Assembly (NCBI GenBank): GCA_030633365.1
Contig: DAOVSY010000128.1
Location: 1 to 7,989 of the forward strand
DNA from: Spirochaetaceae bacterium
GTDB lineage: Bacteria; Spirochaetota; Spirochaetia; B11-G9
Length of the DNA: 7,989 bases
Reading direction: 5' to 3'
In this document: positions 1 through 6,436 of the stretch, piece after piece
Layout of the letters: each line of letters opens with the position of its first letter
Position numbering within the stretch: the stretch's first letter is position 1
The notes under the pieces: generated by a model
The model's input: only the letters and a program-made list of their open reading frames with translations
What the model was told of the DNA's origin: nothing
Databases searched by the model: none
Translations under genes and position numbers: made by a program

Positions 1-173
1 TCGCCTCTGTATCTAAATTTGTGGAAATCATAGAACAAATGTTAGTCGATTATTATCGTGGAATTATTCAATACTTGGTAAAATGGGAAAAACCAGCACC
101 TAAAATTAAGGAGAACTCAGTTCCACAAGTAGAACAAGTTCAAAAAACTGAAGAAATTTTAATAGATGAATAG
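1..173 (+). CDS. C-terminal fragment of an unrecognised protein
   Basis: An open frame enters from the left edge (first full codon at 3) and runs 56 codons to TAG at 171-173. I do not recognise the protein. The visible part begins with a predicted amphipathic helix rich in I, L, V, Y and F (around VEIIEQMLVDYYRGIIQYLV). It is followed by a Pro/Lys/Glu/Gln-rich, probably flexible tail ending in EEILIDE. No catalytic motif is visible. It is the only plus-strand gene in the window and converges on the flagellar operon. Because it is close to a GGGGACGGAGGT-type repeat, a mobile-element protein is possible, but nothing in the 56 residues shows this. Call it a partial hypothetical protein. The main doubt is that a 57-codon open frame in AT-rich DNA is only modest evidence for a gene. 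Confidence 0.6.
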   Translation, partial: ASVSKFVEIIEQMLVDYYRGIIQYLVKWEKPAPKIKENSVPQVEQVQKTEEILIDE

Positions 174-178
174 AAATT

Positions 179-193
179 ACCTGTTTTACAGGT
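179..193 (+). terminator. weak hairpin just after the partial plus-strand gene
   Basis: ACCTGT-TTT-ACAGGT is a perfect 6-bp stem with a 3-base loop, starting six bases after the TAG stop of the plus-strand fragment. It is followed by TAATTAATGC rather than a T-run, so it is a poor intrinsic terminator at best. It may be a transcript-end hairpin or chance. Confidence 0.25.
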
Positions 194-222
194 TAATTAA
201 TGCATTTTAAAGCACTTTGGAA

Positions 223-244
223 ATAGCACCTCCGTCCCCATTTT
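223..244 (-). repeat. 22-base dispersed-type repeat, copy 1 (GGGGACGGAGGT motif)
   Basis: The plus strand reads ATAG-C-ACCTCCGTCCCCATTTT. It matches copy 2 at 416-437 in 21 of 22 positions, in the same orientation; the only difference is C227 against T420. On the minus strand the core is AATGGGGACGGAGGT. It is G-rich on that strand and stands out from the AT-rich surroundings. A 7-bp hairpin directly abuts it on the T-rich side. The likely nature, by inference, is a short dispersed repeat such as those carried near REP-associated (RAYT-type) transposases; no transposase is visible here. Confidence 0.75.
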
Positions 245-259
245 TCATAGTTTATGAAA
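243..259. repeat. perfect 7-bp hairpin abutting repeat copy 1
   Basis: TTTCATA-GTT-TATGAAA forms a perfect 7-bp stem with a 3-base loop. Its left arm shares two bases with the T-run at the end of repeat copy 1. On the minus strand the hairpin lies directly 5' of the GGGGACGGAGGT motif. The pairing of a palindrome with a short conserved tag is reminiscent of REP-type elements, but the stem is all A/T except one pair and could be chance. Confidence 0.4.
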
Positions 260-415
260 CCTCTTTGAATATGAAGAGACATCAAACAGCTTGGCTACTC
301 TCTTTTATCAGAATGAATTTAGATCACGATGATATATAATGATAAAATCTACCACATATTACTTGTTTTGTGGTCGATCTTAAAGCTTAGTGTTTTTGTG
401 ACAAAATTTTAAGAG

Positions 416-437
416 ATAGTACCTCCGTCCCCATTTT
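416..437 (-). repeat. 22-base dispersed-type repeat, copy 2 (GGGGACGGAGGT motif)
   Basis: The plus strand reads ATAG-T-ACCTCCGTCCCCATTTT, the direct partner of 223-244 at a distance of 193 bases. The flank before it contains ATTTTAA, as does the flank of copy 1 at a different spacing. A loose stem-rich stretch precedes it: CTTAAA at 379-384 can pair with TTTAAG at 408-413, around an inner TTTTG-TGA-CAAAA hairpin at 394-406. The motif contains a GGAGGT that looks like a Shine-Dalgarno on the minus strand, but no start codon follows at usable spacing in either copy. Confidence 0.75.
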
Positions 438-569
438 CAAAATATTATGCATGCTCTTCCGGTTTTATCCCTGATGCTGTAGATTTTACCTGTAATTTAA
501 TATTTTTAACCTGTTACTTCTGTACCATATCTGGATTTGATAAAGCAATTATAAATGAACATATAAACT

Positions 570-953
570 TTACGGATAAAACCAATTTGCATCGATAGAG
601 TATTTTACACAAAGTCGTTCAATATGTGAACGGTTCAATTTCCTCTTACCATTAAGGATTTCATTGATCACTGTCCTGGAAGCCACATCTGTCATATCAG
701 TTTGCTTATGGTTATTCTTTTCCATAAGCCATCTCATCATTTCCTCAGGAGATACTGCAGAGAATTTATAGTTGTCATCCTCATAGGCTTCGATTGCACT
801 TATAAGAATATCCAGTACGGAATGGAGGAAATCATCACCAGCTTCCACTCTCTCAGCAATCTCACGGGATTCTTCAATTATCTCATGAAGGTGTGTATCA
901 TCCTGAATCTGTAGAGCATTTGCAAACTCGACTACTTCTTTAGTTAAAGTCAT
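570..953 (-). CDS. HigA-like antitoxin / XRE-type HTH regulator, no toxin partner
   Basis: 127 aa. The C-terminal half follows the pattern of the HigA antitoxin group (COG5499 type). It has a linker AYEDDNYKF, then SPEEMMRWLMEKNNHKQTDM (about 68-87), then the DNA-binding helices TVINEILNGKRKLNRSHIERL (94-114), ending SIDANWFYP. INEILNGKRKL matches the usual VSEVLNGKRPL recognition segment. The N-terminal half is acidic and helical, as expected for a dimer or toxin-binding region. In this family the protein represses its own operon and neutralises a HigB mRNA-cleaving toxin. Here the gene upstream is a CheA-type kinase and no toxin gene is visible on either side, so it is an orphan antitoxin or a domesticated regulator. 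Its start (ATG 953-951) is set by AGGAGG six bases upstream, overlapping the kinase stop. It is the last gene of the operon. The family call is firm; the role is not. Confidence 0.85.
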   Translation of the reverse strand: MTLTKEVVEFANALQIQDDTHLHEIIEESREIAERVEAGDDFLHSVLDILISAIEAYEDDNYKFSAVSPEEMMRWLMEKNNHKQTDMTDVASRTVINEILNGKRKLNRSHIERLCVKYSIDANWFYP

Positions 954-966
954 TATCTCCCTCCTA
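954..966 (-). promoter_or_regulatory. consensus Shine-Dalgarno overlapping the kinase stop codon
   Basis: Read on the minus strand the junction is TAG-GAGGGAGATA-ATG. A perfect AGGAGG (965-960) shares two bases with the TAG stop of the CheA-type gene and sits six bases before the ATG at 953. It is the strongest ribosome site in the window. It predicts reinitiation or high-level translation of the HigA-like gene from the same transcript as the kinase. Confidence 0.8.
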
Positions 967-2844
967 CATTGTTATTATTGCAGGGTTTAAATACATGAAA
1001 TCGGCATGGATATTATTAGTTGAAACTTTATATAAGTATTGATTCTCTTCAATTATTAAGGTTAAACGTTCTTCTGCTATATCTTTTTTAAACAGAATTT
1101 CATCTACAAGGAAAATACCGGTACTGTCCAGATTTTTAAGAATAAGGCCATATTCTTCAACAGGGTGTTTGTCTGTCGAGAGGGAACGTCCATCTATGGT
1201 AAATACAGGGTTTCCATTAAAAAATAAAAAACCTTCATCATTGGAATCATAAAAACCACGGTCAGTCTGAATAGTTGATTCAATACTCTTATCCGGAACT
1301 GCCAAAACGGTAATGCCGCAACGAACAAGCTGAAATGTTGATAAAGTAAATCCTCCTGGAATAGAGAGAGAGATCGATGTTCCCTCTCCCTTACTAGTGT
1401 TTATTTCCAGTCCACCATTTTCAAACTGTATAATTTTTTGGTTTACAATATCCAGACCAATTCCCCGACCGGAAATTGTATCGGCATTATCCCTGGTGCT
1501 AATTCCGGGATGTGTTAAAATTGAAAGAAGATCCAGTTCCTGTTCTCCATCCTTTACTAATCCTTTAAATTCTGCAATTTCACGAATTCGGTCTGTATCA
1601 ATTCCTTTTCCATCATCAGAAACAGTAATATTTAACTTATCTTCCACTCTGTCTGCTTTAATTTTTATAGTACCAAAACTTGTTTTCCCCATAGATGTTC
1701 TTATCTCAGGACTCTCAAGCCCATGATCCACTGAATTTCGAATTAAGTGAAGAATAATATCAGAAATTATCTCTCCAGCTCTACGCTCTACCTTAATATT
1801 ACAGCCGGAAAGCTCCAAAACAGCTTCTTTACCAAGTTCTTTTGCCAGATCCCTGATATATCTTCCCATTGTACTAAAGGAATCCTCCAGGGTGATCATA
1901 CTAATATCTTTTACAATTTGTTCCAAACCAGTTGATAAATCAGACAAACTGTCTATCTGCAAATTTAATTTTTCATCTACCCTTTGACCTGTTGAATTTA
2001 TCATTCTTTTAAGTCTATAGATCTGTATTTTAAGTTCATCCACGTAGTTGGTAAACTGATCAAATCTGTTAATTGATATTTTTACAGGTAAATCATTTGA
2101 ATCAGAAATATTTATCTTTTGCGTCAAATCTGTTTCATCCAAAAATGATTCATACAGTAATGGTACAAGTTTAATACTTTCAATCTGATCGATATTAACT
2201 AAATCATAAATCTCACTTTCTTTAATACTGCATGTAAAATAAATGCTCATTTTTCCATAAAGATTATCATCACCCTCTCCAAAAGAGGGGATAGTACGAA
2301 TAACATTTACTTTTTGTTCAAGATTGCTTATTAAAAGATATGCTTTTGGATATTTTAAAGGAGCAGAGTCTTCCAGTTCAAAAATTAATCTGTAAAATTT
2401 CTCCCCCCTTTCTTTAGATTCTATTAGCATTAATTTTTCAAATTCTGATAATAAAGGAGTTCCTTCAAGTAAAATCCCTCTGGAGGCTGTATCCTCTGAT
2501 AAACTATTCCCAGCAGTGTTTCCTTTATCCAGTTTAAGAAAATCAAGAATCTCTTTAATACGATCAAGAGAGAGTAATAATTCATCAATTTTTTTTGAAT
2601 CTATAAGTTCTTCAGAATTTCTAAATCGATCAAATACCGTTTCCATACTATGTGTAATATCAATTATATCTTTTTGTTTAAGAAAAGATGCTTCAGATTT
2701 TAAACTGTGAGCATTCCTAAAAGCATTATTTAATAAATCTTTATCTTCCGGATGGGTTTCCAATTTTAAAAGGATTTTACTTAGTTCCGAGGTAAAACTT
2801 TCTCCGTCCCTCAAAAAAGTATTAAAAAGTTTGTTTTTATCCAT
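964..2844 (-). CDS. CheA-type chemotaxis histidine kinase
   Basis: 626 aa, cytoplasmic. An Hpt (P1) domain spans about 1-105, with the predicted phospho-accepting His46 in NAHSLKSEASFL. The near-invariant glycine after Lys49 is Ser50. A divergent P2-like region lies at about 130-232. A helical dimerisation (P3) segment lies at about 255-335. The ATPase (P4) spans about 345-498, with N-box HLIRNSVDHGLE (366-377), G1 box DDGKGID (410-416) and G2 box SGRGIGLDIV (458-467), all intact. A weak CheW-like (P5) domain ends the protein. CheA autophosphorylates on the Hpt histidine and passes phosphate to CheY/CheB under receptor control. No receptor, cheW or cheY gene lies in the window, so this may be a second CheA serving the flagellar operon. 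The start is ATG 2844 with GAAGG ten bases upstream, three bases after the previous stop. Calling it the main cheA of the genome would be unsafe. Confidence 0.88.
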   Translation of the reverse strand: MDKNKLFNTFLRDGESFTSELSKILLKLETHPEDKDLLNNAFRNAHSLKSEASFLKQKDIIDITHSMETVFDRFRNSEELIDSKKIDELLLSLDRIKEILDFLKLDKGNTAGNSLSEDTASRGILLEGTPLLSEFEKLMLIESKERGEKFYRLIFELEDSAPLKYPKAYLLISNLEQKVNVIRTIPSFGEGDDNLYGKMSIYFTCSIKESEIYDLVNIDQIESIKLVPLLYESFLDETDLTQKINISDSNDLPVKISINRFDQFTNYVDELKIQIYRLKRMINSTGQRVDEKLNLQIDSLSDLSTGLEQIVKDISMITLEDSFSTMGRYIRDLAKELGKEAVLELSGCNIKVERRAGEIISDIILHLIRNSVDHGLESPEIRTSMGKTSFGTIKIKADRVEDKLNITVSDDGKGIDTDRIREIAEFKGLVKDGEQELDLLSILTHPGISTRDNADTISGRGIGLDIVNQKIIQFENGGLEINTSKGEGTSISLSIPGGFTLSTFQLVRCGITVLAVPDKSIESTIQTDRGFYDSNDEGFLFFNGNPVFTIDGRSLSTDKHPVEEYGLILKNLDSTGIFLVDEILFKKDIAEERLTLIIEENQYLYKVSTNNIHADFMYLNPAIITM

Positions 2845-2847
2845 TAA

Positions 2848-3354
2848 TTATCTACCTTCAACCAAAGAAATAATAAGTTCAACTTCTCCTACTGTTAACC
2901 CTACACGGGTAGCAATTACAGGGCTTGTAAAACCATTATTATGAAGTTCTATTATTATATCTTTATTATTTGTTTCAACCGTCTGTTTGGACAAGTCTTG
3001 TTTATGCTCCTGAGAAAAAGCATTATCAGAAGTATTATTGGCTCCATTTACAAGTCCAAGCTGATTATATGTTACAGGTTCTGATTTAATTTTTTCAGAT
3101 TCAGTTCCAAGAATCTTAATCCTTTTGTCTGCACCATGTAATAAACTTGTTAATGCTTTTATTTTTTCTTCAAGAATATTAATATTCCTATCAGCAGTTT
3201 GATTAAGTTCAAGAACCAAATCATTCACTTCACTTTCCAGTTCCAATATTACATTTGATTTTTGTAGTTTTCTAATTCTACTGAAAAGTATCACTATAGA
3301 AACCATAATTAGTATAAAAAGTAGAATAGAAACTAATATGAACATATATTGCAT
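2848..3354 (-). CDS. single-pass membrane protein with C-terminal HTH-like segment (SwrB/DUF2802-like design)
   Basis: 168 aa. One hydrophobic helix at about 4-25 is followed by RIRK, suggesting that the rest is cytoplasmic. A coiled-coil-prone stretch (about 30-85) and a polar, probably disordered linker (about 90-130) follow. The C-terminal segment, about 132-165, reads IIIELHNNGFTSPVIATRVGL then GEVELIISL. The order 'hydrophobic helix, coiled coil, short HTH-like end with G-E-x-E-L-I' recalls SwrB of Bacillus and the DUF2802 proteins in polar-flagellar/chemotaxis operons. This is a design resemblance I infer, not a proven homology. Its place between the FapA-like and CheA genes supports a role in flagellar basal-body or chemosensory assembly. 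The start is ATG 3354, three bases beyond the preceding TGA; AGG lies eight bases upstream. Met4 is an alternative start. Confidence 0.8.
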   Translation of the reverse strand: MQYMFILVSILLFILIMVSIVILFSRIRKLQKSNVILELESEVNDLVLELNQTADRNINILEEKIKALTSLLHGADKRIKILGTESEKIKSEPVTYNQLGLVNGANNTSDNAFSQEHKQDLSKQTVETNNKDIIIELHNNGFTSPVIATRVGLTVGEVELIISLVEGR

Positions 3355-3358
3355 TTTA

Positions 3359-3691
3359 TCAACCTGATATATCTATATTTTTTCCAAGATCCGGATCTGT
3401 AAAAACACTTACATTCTTTTTTTCTTCTTCTGGGTTTTCTTTTTCATTTCCGGATTCACCAGAGGATTCTTCCTGGCTATTATTACCATGATCATCCTGG
3501 ATTTTTTGATTATCCTCATCAGTCTTTGCAGATTTATTTACACTTTCATCCTGATGCTTCATCTCTTTTATTAGTTCATTTGCATGTGCAGCCTGTTGAG
3601 CAGCCTGACCTTCTTTAAGTGCGGCCTGTTCCTTTCCTACCTGATTAATATGAGCAAATAATGTTTGTAGATCAAGTGGTTGAATAGGCAT
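3359..3691 (-). CDS. small disordered hydrophilic protein of a flagellar operon
   Basis: 110 aa, function unknown. The N-terminus MPIQPLDLQTLFAHINQVGK, followed by an Ala/Gln/Lys-rich helix to about 45, looks conserved and probably forms a helix. The middle (about 46-92) is highly charged and rich in E, K, D, N, S and Q, so likely disordered. The end, VSVFTDPDLGKNIDISG, is a distinct short motif. There is no signal peptide, membrane helix or catalytic motif. Similar short proteins with a PIQP-LDLQTLF start and a DPDLGK-type end occur, as I recall, beside DUF342 genes in spirochaetes. Its ATG shares a base with the FapA-like stop (TAATG), so translation is probably coupled. The only upstream ribosome signal is a weak AAGAAA. 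It could be a flagellar adaptor or chaperone, but nothing in the sequence proves that. Confidence 0.8.
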   Translation of the reverse strand: MPIQPLDLQTLFAHINQVGKEQAALKEGQAAQQAAHANELIKEMKHQDESVNKSAKTDEDNQKIQDDHGNNSQEESSGESGNEKENPEEEKKNVSVFTDPDLGKNIDISG

Positions 3692-5631
3692 TATTTCTTT
3701 TTAGAATAATCCTCCTCAAGCTCAACATACTTTGTAATTTTTACAAGACCATTTTCATTAATAAATGTAACAGCTTTAAATTCGTTTTTAACTTCCAAAA
3801 ATGCATCCTTAATATGGATTTTCACACCAGGGAAAACCTTAAATGAAGACGAAATATGACCAGTCACAGATAAAGAAGAAAGATGATTCTCTATCCCCTC
3901 TATCTCTTCATTTAAAACAGATAAATTATTTTCAGTTTCTGATTTTTTTTCTAACAGTTCATTAAAATATGCCTTTTTTTCATCACTTAGTTTTTTCTTA
4001 AGTTTTGTAAGATTTTGAATAGTATTTAGATCCAGAACAATTCCATCCAATACTTTTACAATTTCTTCCTTTTCTTCGTTTAGTTCAACTAACCTTTTCT
4101 TACTTTTTGGATCAAATCCAACTTCAAGTACAGTATCGGAACCGGCGACTGACCCCAATGACTTTGCATGGATATCTTCTGCAGCTCTTAATACACCACC
4201 AACTATTGTTGCACGTTTCCCCTGGCAAATAATTTTTTTATTTGCTTCAACTTTACAATTTATTATACCGTCACTGGCTAAAACTATTTCACCAGCCTCT
4301 ATATTTGCATTCTCAAGAAATTTTGACCATACTCCCTTACCTGCTCTAACAAAACCACCATTTTTTCCACTTATACCCTGATGAACAATAATGTCACCTT
4401 CTGCATCTAATTCAGCTTTACCAACATTTCCCATGACTTCAATATTTCCTGCAGCTTTAACCTTAAATCCGTCGGCTACACTTCCTTTGACAAGAACAGT
4501 ACCCAAAAATGTAACATTACCGCCTGTTTTGAGGTTAACATCCCCGGGAACCACATAAATAGGTTCTACATTAAGTTTCCCTAAAAGAGTAATTACCTGA
4601 CCATTTATTGATGCAACAGCTGTAATTCCATCATCAGACAATTTGACATTTTTTCCAACTTCAAAAACAATATCTTTCCCGTCTTTAGCAGGAAGAAGTC
4701 TTCCTGTTACTGTTCTACCGGACTTTCCTTCTTCAAGTGGAACTTTTCTGGCCAGAGCCTGGCCCTCAACAACATTTTTAATAAGGTTTTGTTCTTTAAA
4801 ATCAACTTTCCCATTTTTTTCTTTTAATTTTATTGTAGCTCTTGCAACATCAAAATTATAAATAATTTTTGCATCATTACCATTTATGGCCTTTGTTCCT
4901 TCAGCAATAAGAATGGATGTTTTATATTCCGGATAATTTTCCAGATTTATGATTTTCTCTTCATCTATTCCATGTATAATATTATTATTCTTAAGGAAAT
5001 TTATTATATTAGAAAATTCAATATCTGCTCCACCATTTCCAGGAGGGGTTATGGTAATAAATGCCTTCATTTCGAAATCAGTTATTTCTACAGTTACAAG
5101 AGGATCTGAAGCAGGATTATAAACAAACTCACCAATTTTTATAGATGTATTATCTGAATTTTTAACAAGTTCTGATAATAGTGATTTTTCAATATCTGTT
5201 ACATTACGGGAATTAAGCAAACTTAACGCTTTGCTTTCAGTAACTTTCTTTCCCTTTCCAACAGGCGGAAGTACTGTAATAAAAGCCCCATCTGCAGTTA
5301 ATCGAATAATAACTTCACCATCTTTATCTTTAGGTTTTTCATCTAATCTATCAATATTAAAATCATCTTTATCTTTATCAGATTTAAATTTTACTGCCTC
5401 TACAATTGGATATGCAATTATTATACATTTGCTTTTTCCCAATCCAAAGGTACCTTTTCTACCAGGATCCCTAACCTCATACTCAAGTTTTTTAACAGAT
5501 AAACCCAATTCAACAGCTGCCTGCCTGAGAGCATCATCAAGATCCTCACCTTCTACCTGTATCCATTTTCGCCTGCGATCTTCTTCGGCCTGAAGTCGCA
5601 TGTAATCACGAATACTATCAATTTTTACCAT
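3691..5631 (-). CDS. fapA: Jag_N-DUF342 protein, FapA-type flagellar assembly factor
   Basis: 646 aa. The N-terminus (about 22-77) is a Jag_N-like domain (WIQVEGEDLDDALRQAAVEL, then KGTFGLGKS), the module found before the KH/R3H RNA-binding domains of Jag/KhpB. After a charged linker (80-105) come two related segments, one with AFITVLPP (116-123) and one with AFITITPP (190-197). The DUF342/FapA core with Gly-rich beta-helix repeats spans about 250-500 (for example PGDVNLKTGGNVTFLGTVLV at 362-381 and GDIIVHQGISG at 412-422). A coiled coil (about 508-585) and a small beta C-terminus follow. FapA in Vibrio helps polar flagellar localisation, so a cytoplasmic role in flagellar placement or assembly fits the FlhG/FliA neighbourhood. 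The symbol is given by family. The start is ATG 5631 with GGAG seven bases upstream, 13 bases after fliA. Confidence 0.85.
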   Translation of the reverse strand: MVKIDSIRDYMRLQAEEDRRRKWIQVEGEDLDDALRQAAVELGLSVKKLEYEVRDPGRKGTFGLGKSKCIIIAYPIVEAVKFKSDKDKDDFNIDRLDEKPKDKDGEVIIRLTADGAFITVLPPVGKGKKVTESKALSLLNSRNVTDIEKSLLSELVKNSDNTSIKIGEFVYNPASDPLVTVEITDFEMKAFITITPPGNGGADIEFSNIINFLKNNNIIHGIDEEKIINLENYPEYKTSILIAEGTKAINGNDAKIIYNFDVARATIKLKEKNGKVDFKEQNLIKNVVEGQALARKVPLEEGKSGRTVTGRLLPAKDGKDIVFEVGKNVKLSDDGITAVASINGQVITLLGKLNVEPIYVVPGDVNLKTGGNVTFLGTVLVKGSVADGFKVKAAGNIEVMGNVGKAELDAEGDIIVHQGISGKNGGFVRAGKGVWSKFLENANIEAGEIVLASDGIINCKVEANKKIICQGKRATIVGGVLRAAEDIHAKSLGSVAGSDTVLEVGFDPKSKKRLVELNEEKEEIVKVLDGIVLDLNTIQNLTKLKKKLSDEKKAYFNELLEKKSETENNLSVLNEEIEGIENHLSSLSVTGHISSSFKVFPGVKIHIKDAFLEVKNEFKAVTFINENGLVKITKYVELEEDYSKKK

Positions 5632-5644
5632 AGGGTGACTCCAC

Positions 5645-6436
5645 TTAAAAAATACCCTTTTTTATATTAGTCAGTTTTGATCTTAAGCGCATAATTGCTT
5701 TTGTATGTAGCTGGCTAATTCTGGATTCTGTAACTTCAAGTATTTTCCCAATTTCTTTAAGTGTAAGATCCTCATAATAATAAAGAACCAGAACTTTTTT
5801 TTCCTTTTCAGGGAGTTCTGTTATTGCCTGGACTATAACTCTTTTTATCTCACCCTTTTCTACTATAATGTCGGGATTTAGACTGGAAGGAGATTCTATA
5901 CTATCTACAATAGAAACTTTATCATTATCATCTCCTGTATACCAAACATCATTAAGGGATAATATTGAAGTTCCGCTTATCTTCATCATAGTTTTTTGAA
6001 ATTCTTTAGTAGTCATTCTCATTTCATTGGCAAGCTCCTGATCACTGGCAGCCCGACCTAATGAAGATTCAAGACGGTGAATAGTATCTTCAATTTCTCT
6101 TGTTTTCTGTCTTACAGATCTTGGGACCCAATCAATTGAACGGAGTTCATCAAATATAGCACCTCTTATTCTGGTTACAGCATAAGTTTTAAACTTAACA
6201 TGTTTATCCGGGTCAAATTTCTTTATTGCATCAAAAAGGCCAAAGACACCGAATCCAACAAGATCGTCAAATTCAACATTATGAGGCATACCCATTGCAA
6301 CCTTTCCGGCTACATATTTTACCAAAGGAGCATACTGCTTTACAAACATATCTCTTATTTTAGGATCTCTATTTTCTTTAAAAAGAGTCCAGAGTTCTGC
6401 TTCGGATTTATTCTGTAATAGTTCTTCTGCCATCAT
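5645..6436 (-). CDS. fliA: flagellar RNA polymerase sigma factor FliA/WhiG (sigma-28)
   Basis: 263 aa, usual length for the family. Region 2 is typical: [20 protein letters not shown] (56-75), [20 protein letters not shown] (82-101) and WVPRSVR (103-109). Region 3 spans about 110-165. Region 4 spans about 206-256: [18 protein letters not shown], then [18 protein letters not shown] carrying the -35-binding helix-turn-helix. It directs RNA polymerase to late flagellar and chemotaxis promoters. In spirochaetes it is often labelled whiG. Its anti-sigma factor FlgM is not in the window. The start codon shares one base with the stop of the membrane-protein gene (TAATG). Two consecutive ATGs (6436 and 6433) follow AGGAAGGA; the second has the better spacing, so the protein may start one residue later. 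Confidence 0.96.
   Translation of the reverse strand: MMAEELLQNKSEAELWTLFKENRDPKIRDMFVKQYAPLVKYVAGKVAMGMPHNVEFDDLVGFGVFGLFDAIKKFDPDKHVKFKTYAVTRIRGAIFDELRSIDWVPRSVRQKTREIEDTIHRLESSLGRAASDQELANEMRMTTKEFQKTMMKISGTSILSLNDVWYTGDDNDKVSIVDSIESPSSLNPDIIVEKGEIKRVIVQAITELPEKEKKVLVLYYYEDLTLKEIGKILEVTESRISQLHTKAIMRLRSKLTNIKKGIF

Larger units (their letters stand above)
174..569. other. 396-base intergenic region between convergent genes
   Basis: This gap separates the plus-strand partial gene from the last gene of the minus-strand operon. I found no frame on either strand with a plausible start, ribosome site and length. The best is a 22-codon plus-strand frame at 271-339 with no Shine-Dalgarno. In particular I see no remnant of a HigB-type toxin that would partner the HigA-like gene. 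It contains two 22-base direct repeats, several small hairpins and a 10-base inverted repeat (461-470 with 574-583). No strong stem followed by a T-run is present in either direction, so the ends of both transcripts are not explained by an obvious intrinsic terminator. Confidence 0.7.

Noticed and set aside
271..339. 22-codon plus-strand frame between the repeats
   Set aside because: No Shine-Dalgarno precedes the ATG and the peptide has no recognisable feature.
223..437. GGAGGT within the repeat read as ribosome sites for small minus-strand genes
   Set aside because: No ATG, GTG or TTG at suitable spacing opens a frame of useful length after either copy.
223..437. CRISPR array
   Set aside because: Only two copies 193 bases apart, with a spacer far too long and no cas genes.
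702..914. 70-codon plus-strand frame opposite the HTH gene
   Set aside because: It lies wholly antisense to a gene with clear family motifs and has no ribosome site of note.
570..953. Complete HigBA toxin-antitoxin module
   Set aside because: Only the antitoxin-like gene is present; the gene before it is a histidine kinase.
1397..1726. 109-codon plus-strand frame, Ser/Pro/Ile-rich
   Set aside because: It is antisense to the conserved ATPase boxes of the kinase; its composition is that of a reverse-strand shadow.
5231..5593. 120-codon plus-strand frame
   Set aside because: It is a shadow of the Jag_N end of the FapA-like gene, Ser/Leu/Pro-rich, with no domain pattern.
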